This document shows positions 29,825-39,476 of a DNA stretch of 64,000 bases, in pieces. The notes under the pieces are model-generated. The model made no database searches and was not told the origin of the DNA. It saw only the letters and a list, made by a program, of their open reading frames with translations. A program made the position numbers and the translations under genes. The stretch is from Leclercia sp. S52 (lineage in GTDB: Bacteria; Pseudomonadota; Gammaproteobacteria; Enterobacterales; Enterobacteriaceae), in the NCBI RefSeq assembly GCF_039727615.1, contig NZ_CP152474.1, forward strand, positions 2,728,001 through 2,792,000, read 5' to 3'. Each line of letters starts with the position of its first letter. Positions within the stretch are counted from its first letter, which is position 1.

Positions 29825-31356
29825 TGGTGCGGCTCCGTTTTGCTGGTCACATCCATCGCGTCGATGCGACGGCTGTTGAACAGGTTGAATTTATTGTCTG
29901 AACCGTGGCAACCGTCGCCGAAGGTAAAGCCACACCCGCTTTTTTCCGGGAAGGCTTCACGGGCCAGCTCACGATGGCTGCTTGGCACCACGAAACGGTC
30001 TTCGTAGTTAGCAATCGCCAGGTAGCGGTACATCTCCTGGGCCTGAGCTTCGCTTAAGCCCACCTCTTCCAGCGCGCGGGTGTCGATGACGCCGTCAACG
30101 GTCTCCGCACGTTTGAAGTGGCGCATCGCCAGCATACGTTTCAGGGCCAGCAGTACCGGCTGGGTGTCACCGGCGGTCAGCAGGTTCGCCAGATACTGAA
30201 CCGGGATACGCAGGCTTTCGACATCCGGCAGAATGCCGTTGCTGCCCAGCTCGCCCGCGTCCGCTGCAGACTGAATCGGCGACAGCGGCGGCACGTACCA
30301 GACCATCGGCAGAGTGCGGTATTCCGGATGCAGCGGCAGGGCCAGCTTCCAGTCCATCGCCATTTTGTAGACCGGCGACTGCTGCGCCGCGTCAATCACG
30401 CTCTGCGGAATGCCGTCTGCCAGCGCCTGAGCGATCACCTTCGGATCGTTCGGATCGAGGAACACGTCCAGCTGACGCTGATAGAGATCTTTCTCATGCT
30501 CGGTGCTTGCCGCGTTCTCAATCGCGTCTGCGTCATACAGCAGCACGCCAAGGTAGCGGATACGGCCTACGCAGCTCTCAGAGCAGACGGTCGGCATACC
30601 GGCTTCGATACGCGGGTAGCAGAAGATGCACTTCTCGGACTTGCCGCTCTTCCAGTTGAAGTAGATCTTTTTGTACGGGCAGCCGGTGATGCACATACGC
30701 CAGCCGCGGCACTTGTCCTGGTCGATCAGCACGATGCCGTCTTCTTCACGCTTGTAGATGGCGCCGCTCGGGCAGGTCGCGACACAGGCCGGGTTGAGGC
30801 AGTGTTCGCACAGACGCGGCAGATACATCATGAAGGTGTTTTCGAACTGGCCGTACATCGCCTTCTGCATGTTCTCGAAGTTCTGGTCTTTGGCGCGTTT
30901 TTCGAACTCACCGCCCAGAATCTCTTCCCAGTTTGGCCCGCTGGTGATCTTGTCCATGCGCTGACCGGTGATCAACGAGCGTGGACGGGCGATCGGCTGG
31001 TGTTTGCTCTCCGGCGCGTTGTGCAGGTTCTGGTAGTCGAAATCAAACGGCTCGTAGTAATCGTCGATGCCCGGCAGATGCGGGTTGGCGAAGATTTTAC
31101 CCAGCAGCAGCGCGCGGTTACCCATGCGCGGCTGCAGTTTGCCATTGATTTTACGGATCCAGCCGCCCTTCCACTTCTCCTGGTTTTCCCAGTCGGTCGG
31201 GAAGCCGGTGCCCGGCTTGCTTTCGACGTTGTTGAACCAGGCGTACTCCATACCTTCCCGGCTGGTCCAGACGTTTTTACAGGTGACTGAACAGGTGTGA
31301 CAGCCGATGCATTTATCCAGATTCAGCACCATGCCGACTTGTGAACGAATTTTCAT
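29821..31356 (-). CDS. narH: Respiratory nitrate reductase beta subunit NarH
   Basis: 511 residues, cytoplasmic face, four Fe-S clusters. Cluster cysteines are in CIGCHTCSVTCKNVW, CEHCLNPACVATCPSGA, CRGWRMCITGCP and CIFCYPRIEAGMPTVCSESC. The Trp in CRGW replaces a cysteine and marks the [3Fe-4S] cluster, as in E. coli. ATG overlaps narG by 4 nt. Confidence 0.98.
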   Translation of the reverse strand: MKIRSQVGMVLNLDKCIGCHTCSVTCKNVWTSREGMEYAWFNNVESKPGTGFPTDWENQEKWKGGWIRKINGKLQPRMGNRALLLGKIFANPHLPGIDDYYEPFDFDYQNLHNAPESKHQPIARPRSLITGQRMDKITSGPNWEEILGGEFEKRAKDQNFENMQKAMYGQFENTFMMYLPRLCEHCLNPACVATCPSGAIYKREEDGIVLIDQDKCRGWRMCITGCPYKKIYFNWKSGKSEKCIFCYPRIEAGMPTVCSESCVGRIRYLGVLLYDADAIENAASTEHEKDLYQRQLDVFLDPNDPKVIAQALADGIPQSVIDAAQQSPVYKMAMDWKLALPLHPEYRTLPMVWYVPPLSPIQSAADAGELGSNGILPDVESLRIPVQYLANLLTAGDTQPVLLALKRMLAMRHFKRAETVDGVIDTRALEEVGLSEAQAQEMYRYLAIANYEDRFVVPSSHRELAREAFPEKSGCGFTFGDGCHGSDNKFNLFNSRRIDAMDVTSKTEPHQ

Positions 31357-34300
31357 TTTACGCTCTCCTGTACCTGGTCACACCCTTCGCCGTCTAACCA
31401 GTTAATATTCTTCATCTTACGTACCACTACGAACTCATCGCGGTTCGATCCTACGGTGCCGTAGTAGTTAAAGCCGTAGGCCAGCTGCGCATAGCCGCCG
31501 ATCATATGGGTCGGTTTCGGCGTAATACGGGTCACGGAGTTGTGGATCCCGCCGCGCTGCTCGGTGATCTCGGACCCCGGCAGGTTAACGATACGCTCCT
31601 GCGCGTGATACATCATGGTCATCCCGGCCGGTACGCGCTGGCTTACTACCGCACGCGCCGTCAGGGCACCGTTGCTGTTGAACACCTCGATCCAGTCGTT
31701 ATCTTCGATACCCAGATCTTTGGCATCCGCTTCGCTCATCCAGACAATCGGACCACCGCGTGACAGGGTCAGCATCAGCAGGTTGTCGCTGTAGGTGGAG
31801 TGGATACCCCACTTCTGGTGCGGCGTCAGGAAGTTCAGCGCCTTCTCCGGATTGCCGTTCGATTTCGCGCCCATCACGGCTTTCACCGAGCGGGTGTCGA
31901 TTGGCGGACGGTACACCAGCAGGCTCTCACCGAAGTCGCGCATCCACTGGTGATCCTGATACAGGGACTGACGACCGGTCAGGGTACGCCATGGGATCAG
32001 CTCGTGAACGTTGGTATAACCGGCGTTATAGGAGACGTGCTCATCTTCCAGGCCAGACCAGGTCGGGCTGGAGATGATTTTGCGCGGCTGGGCCTGAATA
32101 TCGCGGAAGCGGATCTTCTCTTCCTCTTTATTGGTCGCCAGATGCGTGTGGTCACGGCCGGTAAACTCGCTCAGCGCTGCCCAGGCTTTCACCGCCACGT
32201 GGCCGTTGGTTTCCGGGGCCAGGGTCAGGATCATCTCTGCCGCATCAATGGCGGTGTTCAGCATTGGCTGGCCTTTCGCCGGGCCGTCCGCTTTGGTGTA
32301 GTTGAGCTTACGCAGCAGATCCATCTCAGTCTGGGTGTTCCAGGCAATGCCTTTCCCACCGTTACCAACTTTCTCCAGCAGCGGGCCGATAGAGGTAAAG
32401 CGTTCGTAGGTTGCCGGATAATCACGTTCAACCGGAATAATGTGCGGAGCCGTTACGCCCGGGATCAGGTCGCATTCGCCTTTTTTCCAGTCCTTCACGT
32501 CCAGCGGCTGCGCCAGTTCGGCGGCGGAGTCGTGCTGGATGGGCAGCGTCACCACGTCGGTCTCTTTGCCGAGGTGGCCCACGCAGACTTCGGAGAATTT
32601 CTTCGCGATGTCCTTGTAGATATCCCAGTCGCTTTTCGATTCCCACGCCGGATCAACGGCGGCAGACAGCGGATGAATAAACGGATGCATATCCGAGGTA
32701 TTCATGTCGTCTTTTTCGTACCAGGTGGCGGTCGGCAGCACGATGTCGGAGTAGAGGCAGGTGCTGGAGAGACGGAAGTCGAGCGTCACCACCAGATCCA
32801 GCTTGCCGTCCAGGCCGTTGTCTTTCCACTCCACCTCTTCAGGTTTAACCCCGCCCTGCTTGCCGAGATCTTTGCCCTGGATACCGTTTTCGGTACCGAG
32901 CAGGTACTTCAGCATGTACTCGTGGCCTTTACCGGACGAGCCCAGCAGGTTGGAGCGCCAGATAAACAGGTTGCGCGGATGGTTTTTCCCGTTTTCCGGC
33001 TGTTCGGCCGCAAAGCGAATCGAGCCCTCTTTCAGGGATTTGACGGTGTAGTCCACCGGCGTCATGCCCGCTTTCTTCGCCTCTTCGGCGATGCGCAGTG
33101 GGTTGGTCCCCAGCTGTGGCGCAGACGGCAGCCAGCCCATGCGCTCCGCACGCACGTTGAAGTCGATCAGGTGGCCACTGTAGCGGGATTTATCCGCCAT
33201 TGGCGACAGCAGTTCCTGCGCGGTCACCGTCTCGTAGCGCCACTGGCTGGAGTGGTTATAGAAGTAAGAGGTGCTGTTCATGTGACGCGCCGGACGCTGC
33301 CAGTCAAGGGCAAACGCCAGCGGCTGCCAGCCGGTCTGCGGACGCAGTTTTTCCTGGCCGACATAGTGAGCCCAGCCGCCGCCGCTCTGACCGACGCAGC
33401 CGCAGAAGATCAGCATGTTGATCAGACCGCGATAGTTCATATCGAGGTGATACCAGTGGTTCAGACCGGCACCGACGATGATCATCGACCGACCGTGGGT
33501 TTTATCTGCGTTATCAGCAAATTCACGCGCGGTGCGGATGATGTGCGCCCGCGGTACGCCGGTGATCTGCTCTGCCCAGGCCGGGGTGTAGGCTTTAACG
33601 TCGTCATAATTAGTGGCGCAGTTTTCATCGTTCAGACCGCGCTCCAGGCCGTAGTTGGCCAGGGTCAGGTCGTAAACGGTGGTCACCAGCGCGGTAGAGC
33701 CGTCGGCCAGCTGCAGGCGTTTCACCGGCAGTTTGTGCATCAGGATGTTTTGCAGCTCAACCTTGTTGAAGTGCTCTGAACCTTCGCCACCGAAGTACGG
33801 GAAGCCGACGTCGGCGATTTCGTCCTGGCTCCCCAGCATGCTCAGGCGCAGTTCAGTCTCTTCGCCCGTCGCGCCATTGCGCTGCTCGAGGTTCCATTTG
33901 CCCTTCTCGCCCCAGCGGAAACCGATAGAGCCGTTTGGTGCTACCAGTTCGCCGTTGCTGTTACAGGCAACAGTTTTCCATTCAGGATTGTTTTCCTGGC
34001 CCAGCGCGTCCACCAGATCGGCGGCACGCAGCATACGGCCTGCGGCGTAATAACCATCGCGCTCTTCCAGCATCACCAGCATCGGCATGTCGGTATATTT
34101 GCGCACGTAGTCGGTGAAGTACTGGCTTGGCTTGTCGAGGTGGAACTCACGCAGCATCACGTGGCCCATTGCCAGCGCCATTGCGGCATCCGTACCCTGC
34201 TTCGGTGCCAGCCACAGGTCGCACAGTTTGGCGATTTCGGCGTAGTCCGGAGTCACGGCAACGGTTTTGGTGCCTTTGTAACGTACTTCGGTAAAGAAGT

Positions 34301-35096
34301 GGGCGTCCGGGGTACGGGTCTGTGGAACGTTAGAGCCCCAGGCGATGATGTAGCTGGAGTTGTACCAGTCAGCAGATTCAGGTACGTCGGTCTGCTCGCC
34401 CCAGGTCTGCGGAGACGCAGGCGGCAGGTCGCAGTACCAGTCGTAGAAGCTCAGGCAGGTTCCGCCGATAAGCGACAGATAACGCGCGCCGGAGGCATAG
34501 GAGACCATCGACATCGCCGGGATCGGCGAGAAGCCCGCAACACGGTCCGGGCCGTAGGTTTTGACGGTATAGACGTTCGAGGCGGCAATCAGCTCGTTCA
34601 CTTCCTGCCAGGAGGAGCGGACAAATCCGCCGCGACCGCGCGCCTGCTTGAAGCTTTTCGCTTTGTCAGCGTCTTCGATGATAGATGCCCAGGCCTCAAC
34701 CGGATCGCTGTGCTGCACTTTTGCTTCACGCCACATTTTCATCAGGCGTTTACGCATCAGAGGGTATTTCAGGCGGTTGGCGCTGTAGAGATACCAGGAG
34801 TAGCTGGCGCCACGCGGGCAGCCACGCGGTTCGTGGTTTGGCATATCCGGGCGGGTGCGCGGATAGTCGGTCTGCTGCATTTCCCAGGTCACCAGACCGT
34901 TTTTCACGAAAATCTTCCAGCTGCATGAGCCGGTGCAGTTTACGCCGTGGGTGGAACGGACAACTTTGTCATGCTGCCAGCGCTGACGGTAACCGTCTTC
35001 CCAGTCCCGGTTGGTCTCCAGAACCTGGCCGTGCCCATCGGCAAAAGTCTCACCCTTCTGTTTGAAGTAGCGAAACCGGTCCAAAAATTTGCTCAT
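31353..35096 (-). CDS. narG: Respiratory nitrate reductase alpha subunit NarG
   Basis: 1247 residues, the E. coli length. NarG reduces nitrate to nitrite at a Mo-bisMGD centre on the cytoplasmic side, using quinol electrons from NarI via NarH. The N-terminal FS0 [4Fe-4S] cluster has the unusual ligand H50 with C54, C58 and C93 (STHGVNCTGSCSW, RGCPRGASYSW). The N-terminal residues MSKFLDRFRYFKQ match E. coli. First gene of narGHJI, preceded by an FNR site and NarL heptamers. Confidence 0.99.
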   Translation of the reverse strand: MSKFLDRFRYFKQKGETFADGHGQVLETNRDWEDGYRQRWQHDKVVRSTHGVNCTGSCSWKIFVKNGLVTWEMQQTDYPRTRPDMPNHEPRGCPRGASYSWYLYSANRLKYPLMRKRLMKMWREAKVQHSDPVEAWASIIEDADKAKSFKQARGRGGFVRSSWQEVNELIAASNVYTVKTYGPDRVAGFSPIPAMSMVSYASGARYLSLIGGTCLSFYDWYCDLPPASPQTWGEQTDVPESADWYNSSYIIAWGSNVPQTRTPDAHFFTEVRYKGTKTVAVTPDYAEIAKLCDLWLAPKQGTDAAMALAMGHVMLREFHLDKPSQYFTDYVRKYTDMPMLVMLEERDGYYAAGRMLRAADLVDALGQENNPEWKTVACNSNGELVAPNGSIGFRWGEKGKWNLEQRNGATGEETELRLSMLGSQDEIADVGFPYFGGEGSEHFNKVELQNILMHKLPVKRLQLADGSTALVTTVYDLTLANYGLERGLNDENCATNYDDVKAYTPAWAEQITGVPRAHIIRTAREFADNADKTHGRSMIIVGAGLNHWYHLDMNYRGLINMLIFCGCVGQSGGGWAHYVGQEKLRPQTGWQPLAFALDWQRPARHMNSTSYFYNHSSQWRYETVTAQELLSPMADKSRYSGHLIDFNVRAERMGWLPSAPQLGTNPLRIAEEAKKAGMTPVDYTVKSLKEGSIRFAAEQPENGKNHPRNLFIWRSNLLGSSGKGHEYMLKYLLGTENGIQGKDLGKQGGVKPEEVEWKDNGLDGKLDLVVTLDFRLSSTCLYSDIVLPTATWYEKDDMNTSDMHPFIHPLSAAVDPAWESKSDWDIYKDIAKKFSEVCVGHLGKETDVVTLPIQHDSAAELAQPLDVKDWKKGECDLIPGVTAPHIIPVERDYPATYERFTSIGPLLEKVGNGGKGIAWNTQTEMDLLRKLNYTKADGPAKGQPMLNTAIDAAEMILTLAPETNGHVAVKAWAALSEFTGRDHTHLATNKEEEKIRFRDIQAQPRKIISSPTWSGLEDEHVSYNAGYTNVHELIPWRTLTGRQSLYQDHQWMRDFGESLLVYRPPIDTRSVKAVMGAKSNGNPEKALNFLTPHQKWGIHSTYSDNLLMLTLSRGGPIVWMSEADAKDLGIEDNDWIEVFNSNGALTARAVVSQRVPAGMTMMYHAQERIVNLPGSEITEQRGGIHNSVTRITPKPTHMIGGYAQLAYGFNYYGTVGSNRDEFVVVRKMKNINWLDGEGCDQVQESVK

Positions 35097-35182
35097 CGGG
35101 TATCTCCTGTGTGGAGCCTGTGGCTCTCTAAATCGACATTGCTGATTTGCAGCGAAGGTAACGCTCTGAAAGATGGTGGGAA

Positions 35183-35196
35183 TTGATAACGATCAA
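35183..35196 (-). promoter_or_regulatory. FNR site of narG
   Basis: TTGATaacgATCAA is a perfect FNR palindrome about 90 bp upstream of the narG ATG, the same element that activates narG in E. coli without oxygen. Confidence 0.9.
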
Positions 35197-35233
35197 GGGG
35201 ACCGGGGATGGTCAGACTGGCTTACACGCAAAA

Positions 35234-35249
35234 TACCCCTAAAAGGGTA
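35234..35249. promoter_or_regulatory. NarL 7-2-7 site of narG
   Basis: TACCCCT and AAGGGTA are inverted heptamers separated by two bases, the preferred NarL arrangement. They lie about 45 bp upstream of the FNR site (centre to centre about 52 bp). Confidence 0.82.
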
Positions 35250-35445
35250 GTGCTTCACATTTATTAAATTACTGATTTTTAATAAAATTTACAAAAGGCA
35301 TTCTGATATGACTTAAAAGTCCATCCCGCTTAGTTATTAAGGGGTAGAACGGTGTTTATTCATCAGCACAGTGTATGAGTCTCATTTTTTATTTCTTCGT
35401 CTACAGTCTCTTTATCTGCCTCGTGAATAGCCTTGTAAGGGCGAA

Positions 35446-37728
35446 ATGATGAGCGAATCCTCTGATGTTCCCGACCTGGCGGCTGAGACAGAAGCCGACA
35501 GCATTAACAGGCGCCGAGAAATACAAAACCTGCCCCCGATTGATGAAACAGGCACAGTCGGACTCGCATTGTCCGGAGGCGGGATCCGCAGTGCGACCTT
35601 TTGTTTAGGACTGGTTCGTGCGCTGGCTAAAAAAGGATTGCTGAAAAAATTCGATTATCTGTCGACCGTATCGGGCGGAGGATATTTAGGCGGCATGTTG
35701 GGGCGTTTATATAAACCTGATGTCCAGCCCGAGGTGGTTGAAAATGCCTTAGCCAGTGACGATTCTATTTTACTGGCATGGCTCCGTAATAATGGCCGTT
35801 ATCTCACTCCGGCGGGCTTTCTCGATAAGTCACTGGCGATAACCCAGATCTTTCGATCTTTCTTTGCTGCATTATTTCTTGTGACGTTAATGTGTCTGGT
35901 TGTTAGCGGCATCGCAATCAGTCTGAATACTCTGCTGGTTCTCAGACCGGAATCGCAGGCGACAACGCCCTGGCTTATTGCGCTATCGGTCCCACTCTTT
36001 TTTTCAGCTGCGCTGGCGGTAGCGTACTGGATACTCGATGAAGAACAGCCCGAAAAATCAATACAGACCGCCTTTGTGGTTGCGGCATGTTGTTATCTGG
36101 TACTGGCATTGATAACCGATTTTTTATACTACATCTGGTTTTCATGCTGGCCACTCATCCCGCTGATCATTATCGGGGCGATTAATACGCGTTTGATTAA
36201 AATCCCGTTAACACCGCTCAGTGATGATGCTGGTAAGCTTAGACAGCAACTCACCCGAGCGATGTCAAAAAGCCTGTGGCTAACAGGCACAATCATCATC
36301 CTGTGGGTGATATATGGTCTGGGGTTAGTCTGGTCGAGAGGCAATTTCATCTCAACCACCCTACTTCCTCCGGCTGTGATCACTCTGTTGAAAATTATTT
36401 GGGAAATAGACGGTGTAAAAACAGTATTGCGTAAACTGACGACGCGCAGTCCTCTGGTCTCAATGGGTTTGATACAGAGCGCGAACATGCTTGGATATCT
36501 GCTGATTGGTTTTTCACTCATTACCGTCTGTGCCGCTGAGATTCATTTTATGCGGTACGATTCACTGCTCAGCTACGCTATCTGGCCCTTACTGCTCAGT
36601 CTGGGCATTATTATTTTTTTCTGGTTTATCTGCCAACCGCAGCGAATTATTTCATTTCTTAATCTGAGCTCTTTACATCACTTATACCGCTCTCGCATTG
36701 AGCGAGCCTGGTTATCGGTAGCGAATGTTGGCACCAGGCCAAATCATCGCTTTGGTGATGATCCTCTGAGCGATAAATTTAGCGAGAAACTGAGCAATAT
36801 CGAAAAAGTCACGATTCCACTACCTGATGATGACATTCAATTCAATGATTATCAGCCACATAAAAAACAGGGGCCGATTCACCTGATTACCTGCTGTATT
36901 AACCAGACAGTTGACGATCGTACAGGAAACTATAATGCCGACCGAAAAGGGATTGCTCTCACGGTAAGTTCGTTTGGGATTGAAACAGGCACACATTTGC
37001 CAGAGCCTACTGACTATTTAAAGCAAACAACGTTATCACAATGGATTGCAATATCGGGGGCGGCGGCGGCAACCGGTATGGGATCCCGCACCGCTCCGGG
37101 GCTGGCATTTATGCTTTTTCTGATCGGTGGTCGTCTGGGGTACTGGGAAAATAATCTTGAACCGAAAAATGAAGTTACCGGCTCGCTACCCGCCCTCTTC
37201 GCAGAAATGCTCGCCCGATTCCCCGGTAAAAAAAGCCAATACTGGTATCTCTCTGACGGCGGGCATTTCGAAAATACCGGTGTTTATCCACTCCTCAAAC
37301 GACGGGTAAAAACTATTGTGGTTGCCGACTGCGGTGCTGATCCTGAGTTTATCTTCGAAGATTTGGAAAATCTGGTACGCAAAGCGCGCATTGATTACGG
37401 CATCTCGATCTTCTTTTCTCCGACAATTACCGGCAAGCGCACATCGGTGGCTCAGCTCAAAGAGGGAGGTGTATGCCTGCCTCTTATAAAAGCGAGAATC
37501 TACTATCCTAAAACGGCCAATCACGACGCTATGTTGGGCAAACTTATTATTGTTAAGCCGCACCTGCTGGAGGGGATGGGACTCGACACTGCCAGCTATG
37601 CGAATCGTCATCCTGATTTCCCTCAGCAGACCACAGGCGACCAATTTTTCGACGAAGAGCAATGGGAAGCCTACCACCAGCTCGGCTTACAGGCGGGCAA
37701 AGCCATTACTGCAGCGATGCTGAAATAA
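35446..37728 (+). CDS. Membrane-spanning patatin-like phospholipase
   Basis: 760 residues, not recognised as a named enterobacterial gene. Patatin catalytic elements are split: oxyanion motif SGGGIRSA (43-50), nucleophile S76 in VSGGGYLGG, and the DGG motif with D604 (YLSDGGHFENTG). Between them lies a large insert with about seven hydrophobic segments (roughly 134-158, 174-196, 206-228, 230-247, 279-297, 345-366, 377-396). It is likely an integral-membrane lipase acting on membrane lipids (inference). GC content is visibly lower than its neighbours and it splits narK from narG, suggesting acquisition. Two tandem ATGs (35446, 35449) are possible. Confidence 0.82.
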   Translation: MMSESSDVPDLAAETEADSINRRREIQNLPPIDETGTVGLALSGGGIRSATFCLGLVRALAKKGLLKKFDYLSTVSGGGYLGGMLGRLYKPDVQPEVVENALASDDSILLAWLRNNGRYLTPAGFLDKSLAITQIFRSFFAALFLVTLMCLVVSGIAISLNTLLVLRPESQATTPWLIALSVPLFFSAALAVAYWILDEEQPEKSIQTAFVVAACCYLVLALITDFLYYIWFSCWPLIPLIIIGAINTRLIKIPLTPLSDDAGKLRQQLTRAMSKSLWLTGTIIILWVIYGLGLVWSRGNFISTTLLPPAVITLLKIIWEIDGVKTVLRKLTTRSPLVSMGLIQSANMLGYLLIGFSLITVCAAEIHFMRYDSLLSYAIWPLLLSLGIIIFFWFICQPQRIISFLNLSSLHHLYRSRIERAWLSVANVGTRPNHRFGDDPLSDKFSEKLSNIEKVTIPLPDDDIQFNDYQPHKKQGPIHLITCCINQTVDDRTGNYNADRKGIALTVSSFGIETGTHLPEPTDYLKQTTLSQWIAISGAAAATGMGSRTAPGLAFMLFLIGGRLGYWENNLEPKNEVTGSLPALFAEMLARFPGKKSQYWYLSDGGHFENTGVYPLLKRRVKTIVVADCGADPEFIFEDLENLVRKARIDYGISIFFSPTITGKRTSVAQLKEGGVCLPLIKARIYYPKTANHDAMLGKLIIVKPHLLEGMGLDTASYANRHPDFPQQTTGDQFFDEEQWEAYHQLGLQAGKAITAAMLK

Positions 37729-37754
37729 AAAAAGCGCGGCACCAGGCCGCGCAA
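37728..37754 (-). terminator. Intrinsic terminator after narK
   Basis: On the minus strand GCGCGGC / GCCGCGC with a 5-nt loop is followed by seven T. It lies between the converging narK and patatin-like genes. Confidence 0.85.
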
Positions 37755-37772
37755 ATGGATAATCAAACTTAC

Positions 37773-39167
37773 TTATTTTTTATTAGAATTGCGTCCATAT
37801 ACCAGCCAGGTGACAAACACGCAGGCGATATAGAAAACGAGGAACACTTTCATGGCACCCGCCGATGAGCCGGTCAGGTCCAGCGAAATGCCGAACGCTT
37901 TAGGGATAAAGAACCCGCCAATCGCGCCAATGGCAGAGATGAAACCCAGCGCGGCTGCGGTGTCGGTGGCCGCTTCACGCATCGCCTGCTGCTCGTTGCC
38001 GCCCTGCGCTTTTACGCGATCCATGGTCAGCTTACGGAAGATCACCGAGATCATCTGGAAGGTCGAAGCACTACCCAGCCCGGCGGTCAGGAACAGCACC
38101 ATAAATACCGCGAAGAAAGCGCCAAAATTGCCGCCCACGCCGTTAACCGGCAGGGTCGTAAACAGCAGGGCACAGAAGATCGCCATCACCACAAAGTTCA
38201 CCAGCGTCACGCGGGTACCGCCCAGACGGTCGGAGATCATCCCGCCGGTGGAACGCGCCAGGGCACCAATGAACGGGCCGAAGAAGGCGTAGTGCAGGAT
38301 CTGCACGTCCGGGAACTGGGTTTTCGACAGCATTGCAAACCCGGCGGAGAAGCCGATAAAGGAGCCGAAGGTCGCCAGATAGAGCAGCGCCATGATCCAC
38401 AGATGGGCGCGCTTCAGCACCGGCAGCTGTTCGCTCAGGGAGGCTTTCGATGCCGCCAGATCGTTCATACCGAACCATGCGGCCAGGGTTAAGACCACCA
38501 GGAACGGCACCCAGATCCAGGCGGCGTTCTGCAGGAACAGGTAAGAGCCGTCGGCCTGCTCAACGCCCGCACCGCCAAAGGCTGCAAAGATAGAGACCGA
38601 GATCGCCAGCGGTGCAATCAGCTGCATCACGCTGACGCCCATGTTGCCCAGACCGCCGTTGATCCCCAGTGCCCCGCCCTGCTTCTGTTTCGGGAAGAAG
38701 AAGCTGATGTTGGCCATGCTGGAGGCAAAGTTTGCGCCCGCAAAGCCACACAGCAGAGAGATAATCACAAAGACGCTGAACGGAGTAGAAGTATCCTGTA
38801 CCGCAAAGCCCAGCCACACGCACGGAATAATCATGATCCCGGTACTGAACGCGGTCCAGCGGCGACCGCCGAACAGCGGCACCATAAAGGCATAAGGCAC
38901 ACGCAGCAGCGCACCGGAGAGTGCCGGCAGCGCCGTTAACATAAACAGCTGGTCGGTGGTAAATTTGAAGCCCACTTTTGGCAGGTTTACGGCGACGGCG
39001 CTGAACAACATCCAGACGCAAAACGCCAGCAGCAGACAGGGAACGGAGATCCATAGATTACGGCTGGCTATACGTTGGCCGCGCTGTTGCCAGAACGCCG
39101 GATCTTCCGGACGCCACTCCGTAATAACCGGGCCGGAATCCCTTTCGGGGGTAGTTGAGTGACTCAT
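37773..39167 (-). CDS. narK: Nitrate/nitrite transporter NarK
   Basis: 464 residues, major facilitator with twelve helices. The nitrate-porter signatures GGALGINGGLGNMGVSVMQ and the second-half motif AALGFISAIGAIGGFFIPKA are present. NarK imports nitrate and exports nitrite. The ATG at 39167 gives MSHS as in E. coli. Regulated by the FNR site at 39226 and NarL heptamers between narK and narX. In E. coli narK is directly upstream of narG; here the patatin-like gene intervenes. Confidence 0.97.
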   Translation of the reverse strand: MSHSTTPERDSGPVITEWRPEDPAFWQQRGQRIASRNLWISVPCLLLAFCVWMLFSAVAVNLPKVGFKFTTDQLFMLTALPALSGALLRVPYAFMVPLFGGRRWTAFSTGIMIIPCVWLGFAVQDTSTPFSVFVIISLLCGFAGANFASSMANISFFFPKQKQGGALGINGGLGNMGVSVMQLIAPLAISVSIFAAFGGAGVEQADGSYLFLQNAAWIWVPFLVVLTLAAWFGMNDLAASKASLSEQLPVLKRAHLWIMALLYLATFGSFIGFSAGFAMLSKTQFPDVQILHYAFFGPFIGALARSTGGMISDRLGGTRVTLVNFVVMAIFCALLFTTLPVNGVGGNFGAFFAVFMVLFLTAGLGSASTFQMISVIFRKLTMDRVKAQGGNEQQAMREAATDTAAALGFISAIGAIGGFFIPKAFGISLDLTGSSAGAMKVFLVFYIACVFVTWLVYGRNSNKK

Positions 39168-39476
39168 AGACACCTCTGATTCTTAAAAGATGCTACAAAG
39201 ATCAGGGTTTTAAGCAGACAGGAAGTTGATATAAATCAAGGGGAAGGTGGGCAAATTCCGCGAGCAAAAGTCGCCATACTCCCTGGTGAGTAGCGCAATC
39301 CTCTAAAAAAGGTGTGGTTTTTCACGGCGCTGCTACTCCCCGCTTACCCCCTCATCCCATTCATCCGACAAATGGCAATTTGTAGGTAATCCTTTTGAGG
39401 TATGGGTATACTCCAGGGTATGCCTGAGAATAGAGCCCTTGCCGAGTCCAGGCATTGTCAGGAGCCAGACTGCCCT
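39168..39476. other. narK-narX divergent regulatory region
   Basis: About 310 bp. It contains the FNR site of narK and several NarL-type heptamers (for example ATGGGTA at 39402-39408 next to TACTCCA and GGGTA). No gene was found. Confidence 0.7.
39226..39239 (-). promoter_or_regulatory. FNR site of narK
   Basis: TTGATataaATCAA is a perfect FNR palindrome about 60-75 bp upstream of the narK start, matching its position in E. coli narK. Confidence 0.88.

Larger units (their letters stand above)
35097..35445. other. Divergent control region of narG and the patatin-like gene
   Basis: About 350 bp. The left 150 bp holds the narG promoter elements (FNR site and NarL heptamers). The right part, towards the patatin-like gene, is AT-rich and shows no clear nar elements; the patatin-like gene has a weak AAGGG ribosome site. 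Confidence 0.65.

Noticed and set aside
31800..33779. Long open frame opposite narG
   Set aside because: Antisense to an intact, fully conserved narG; composition effect.
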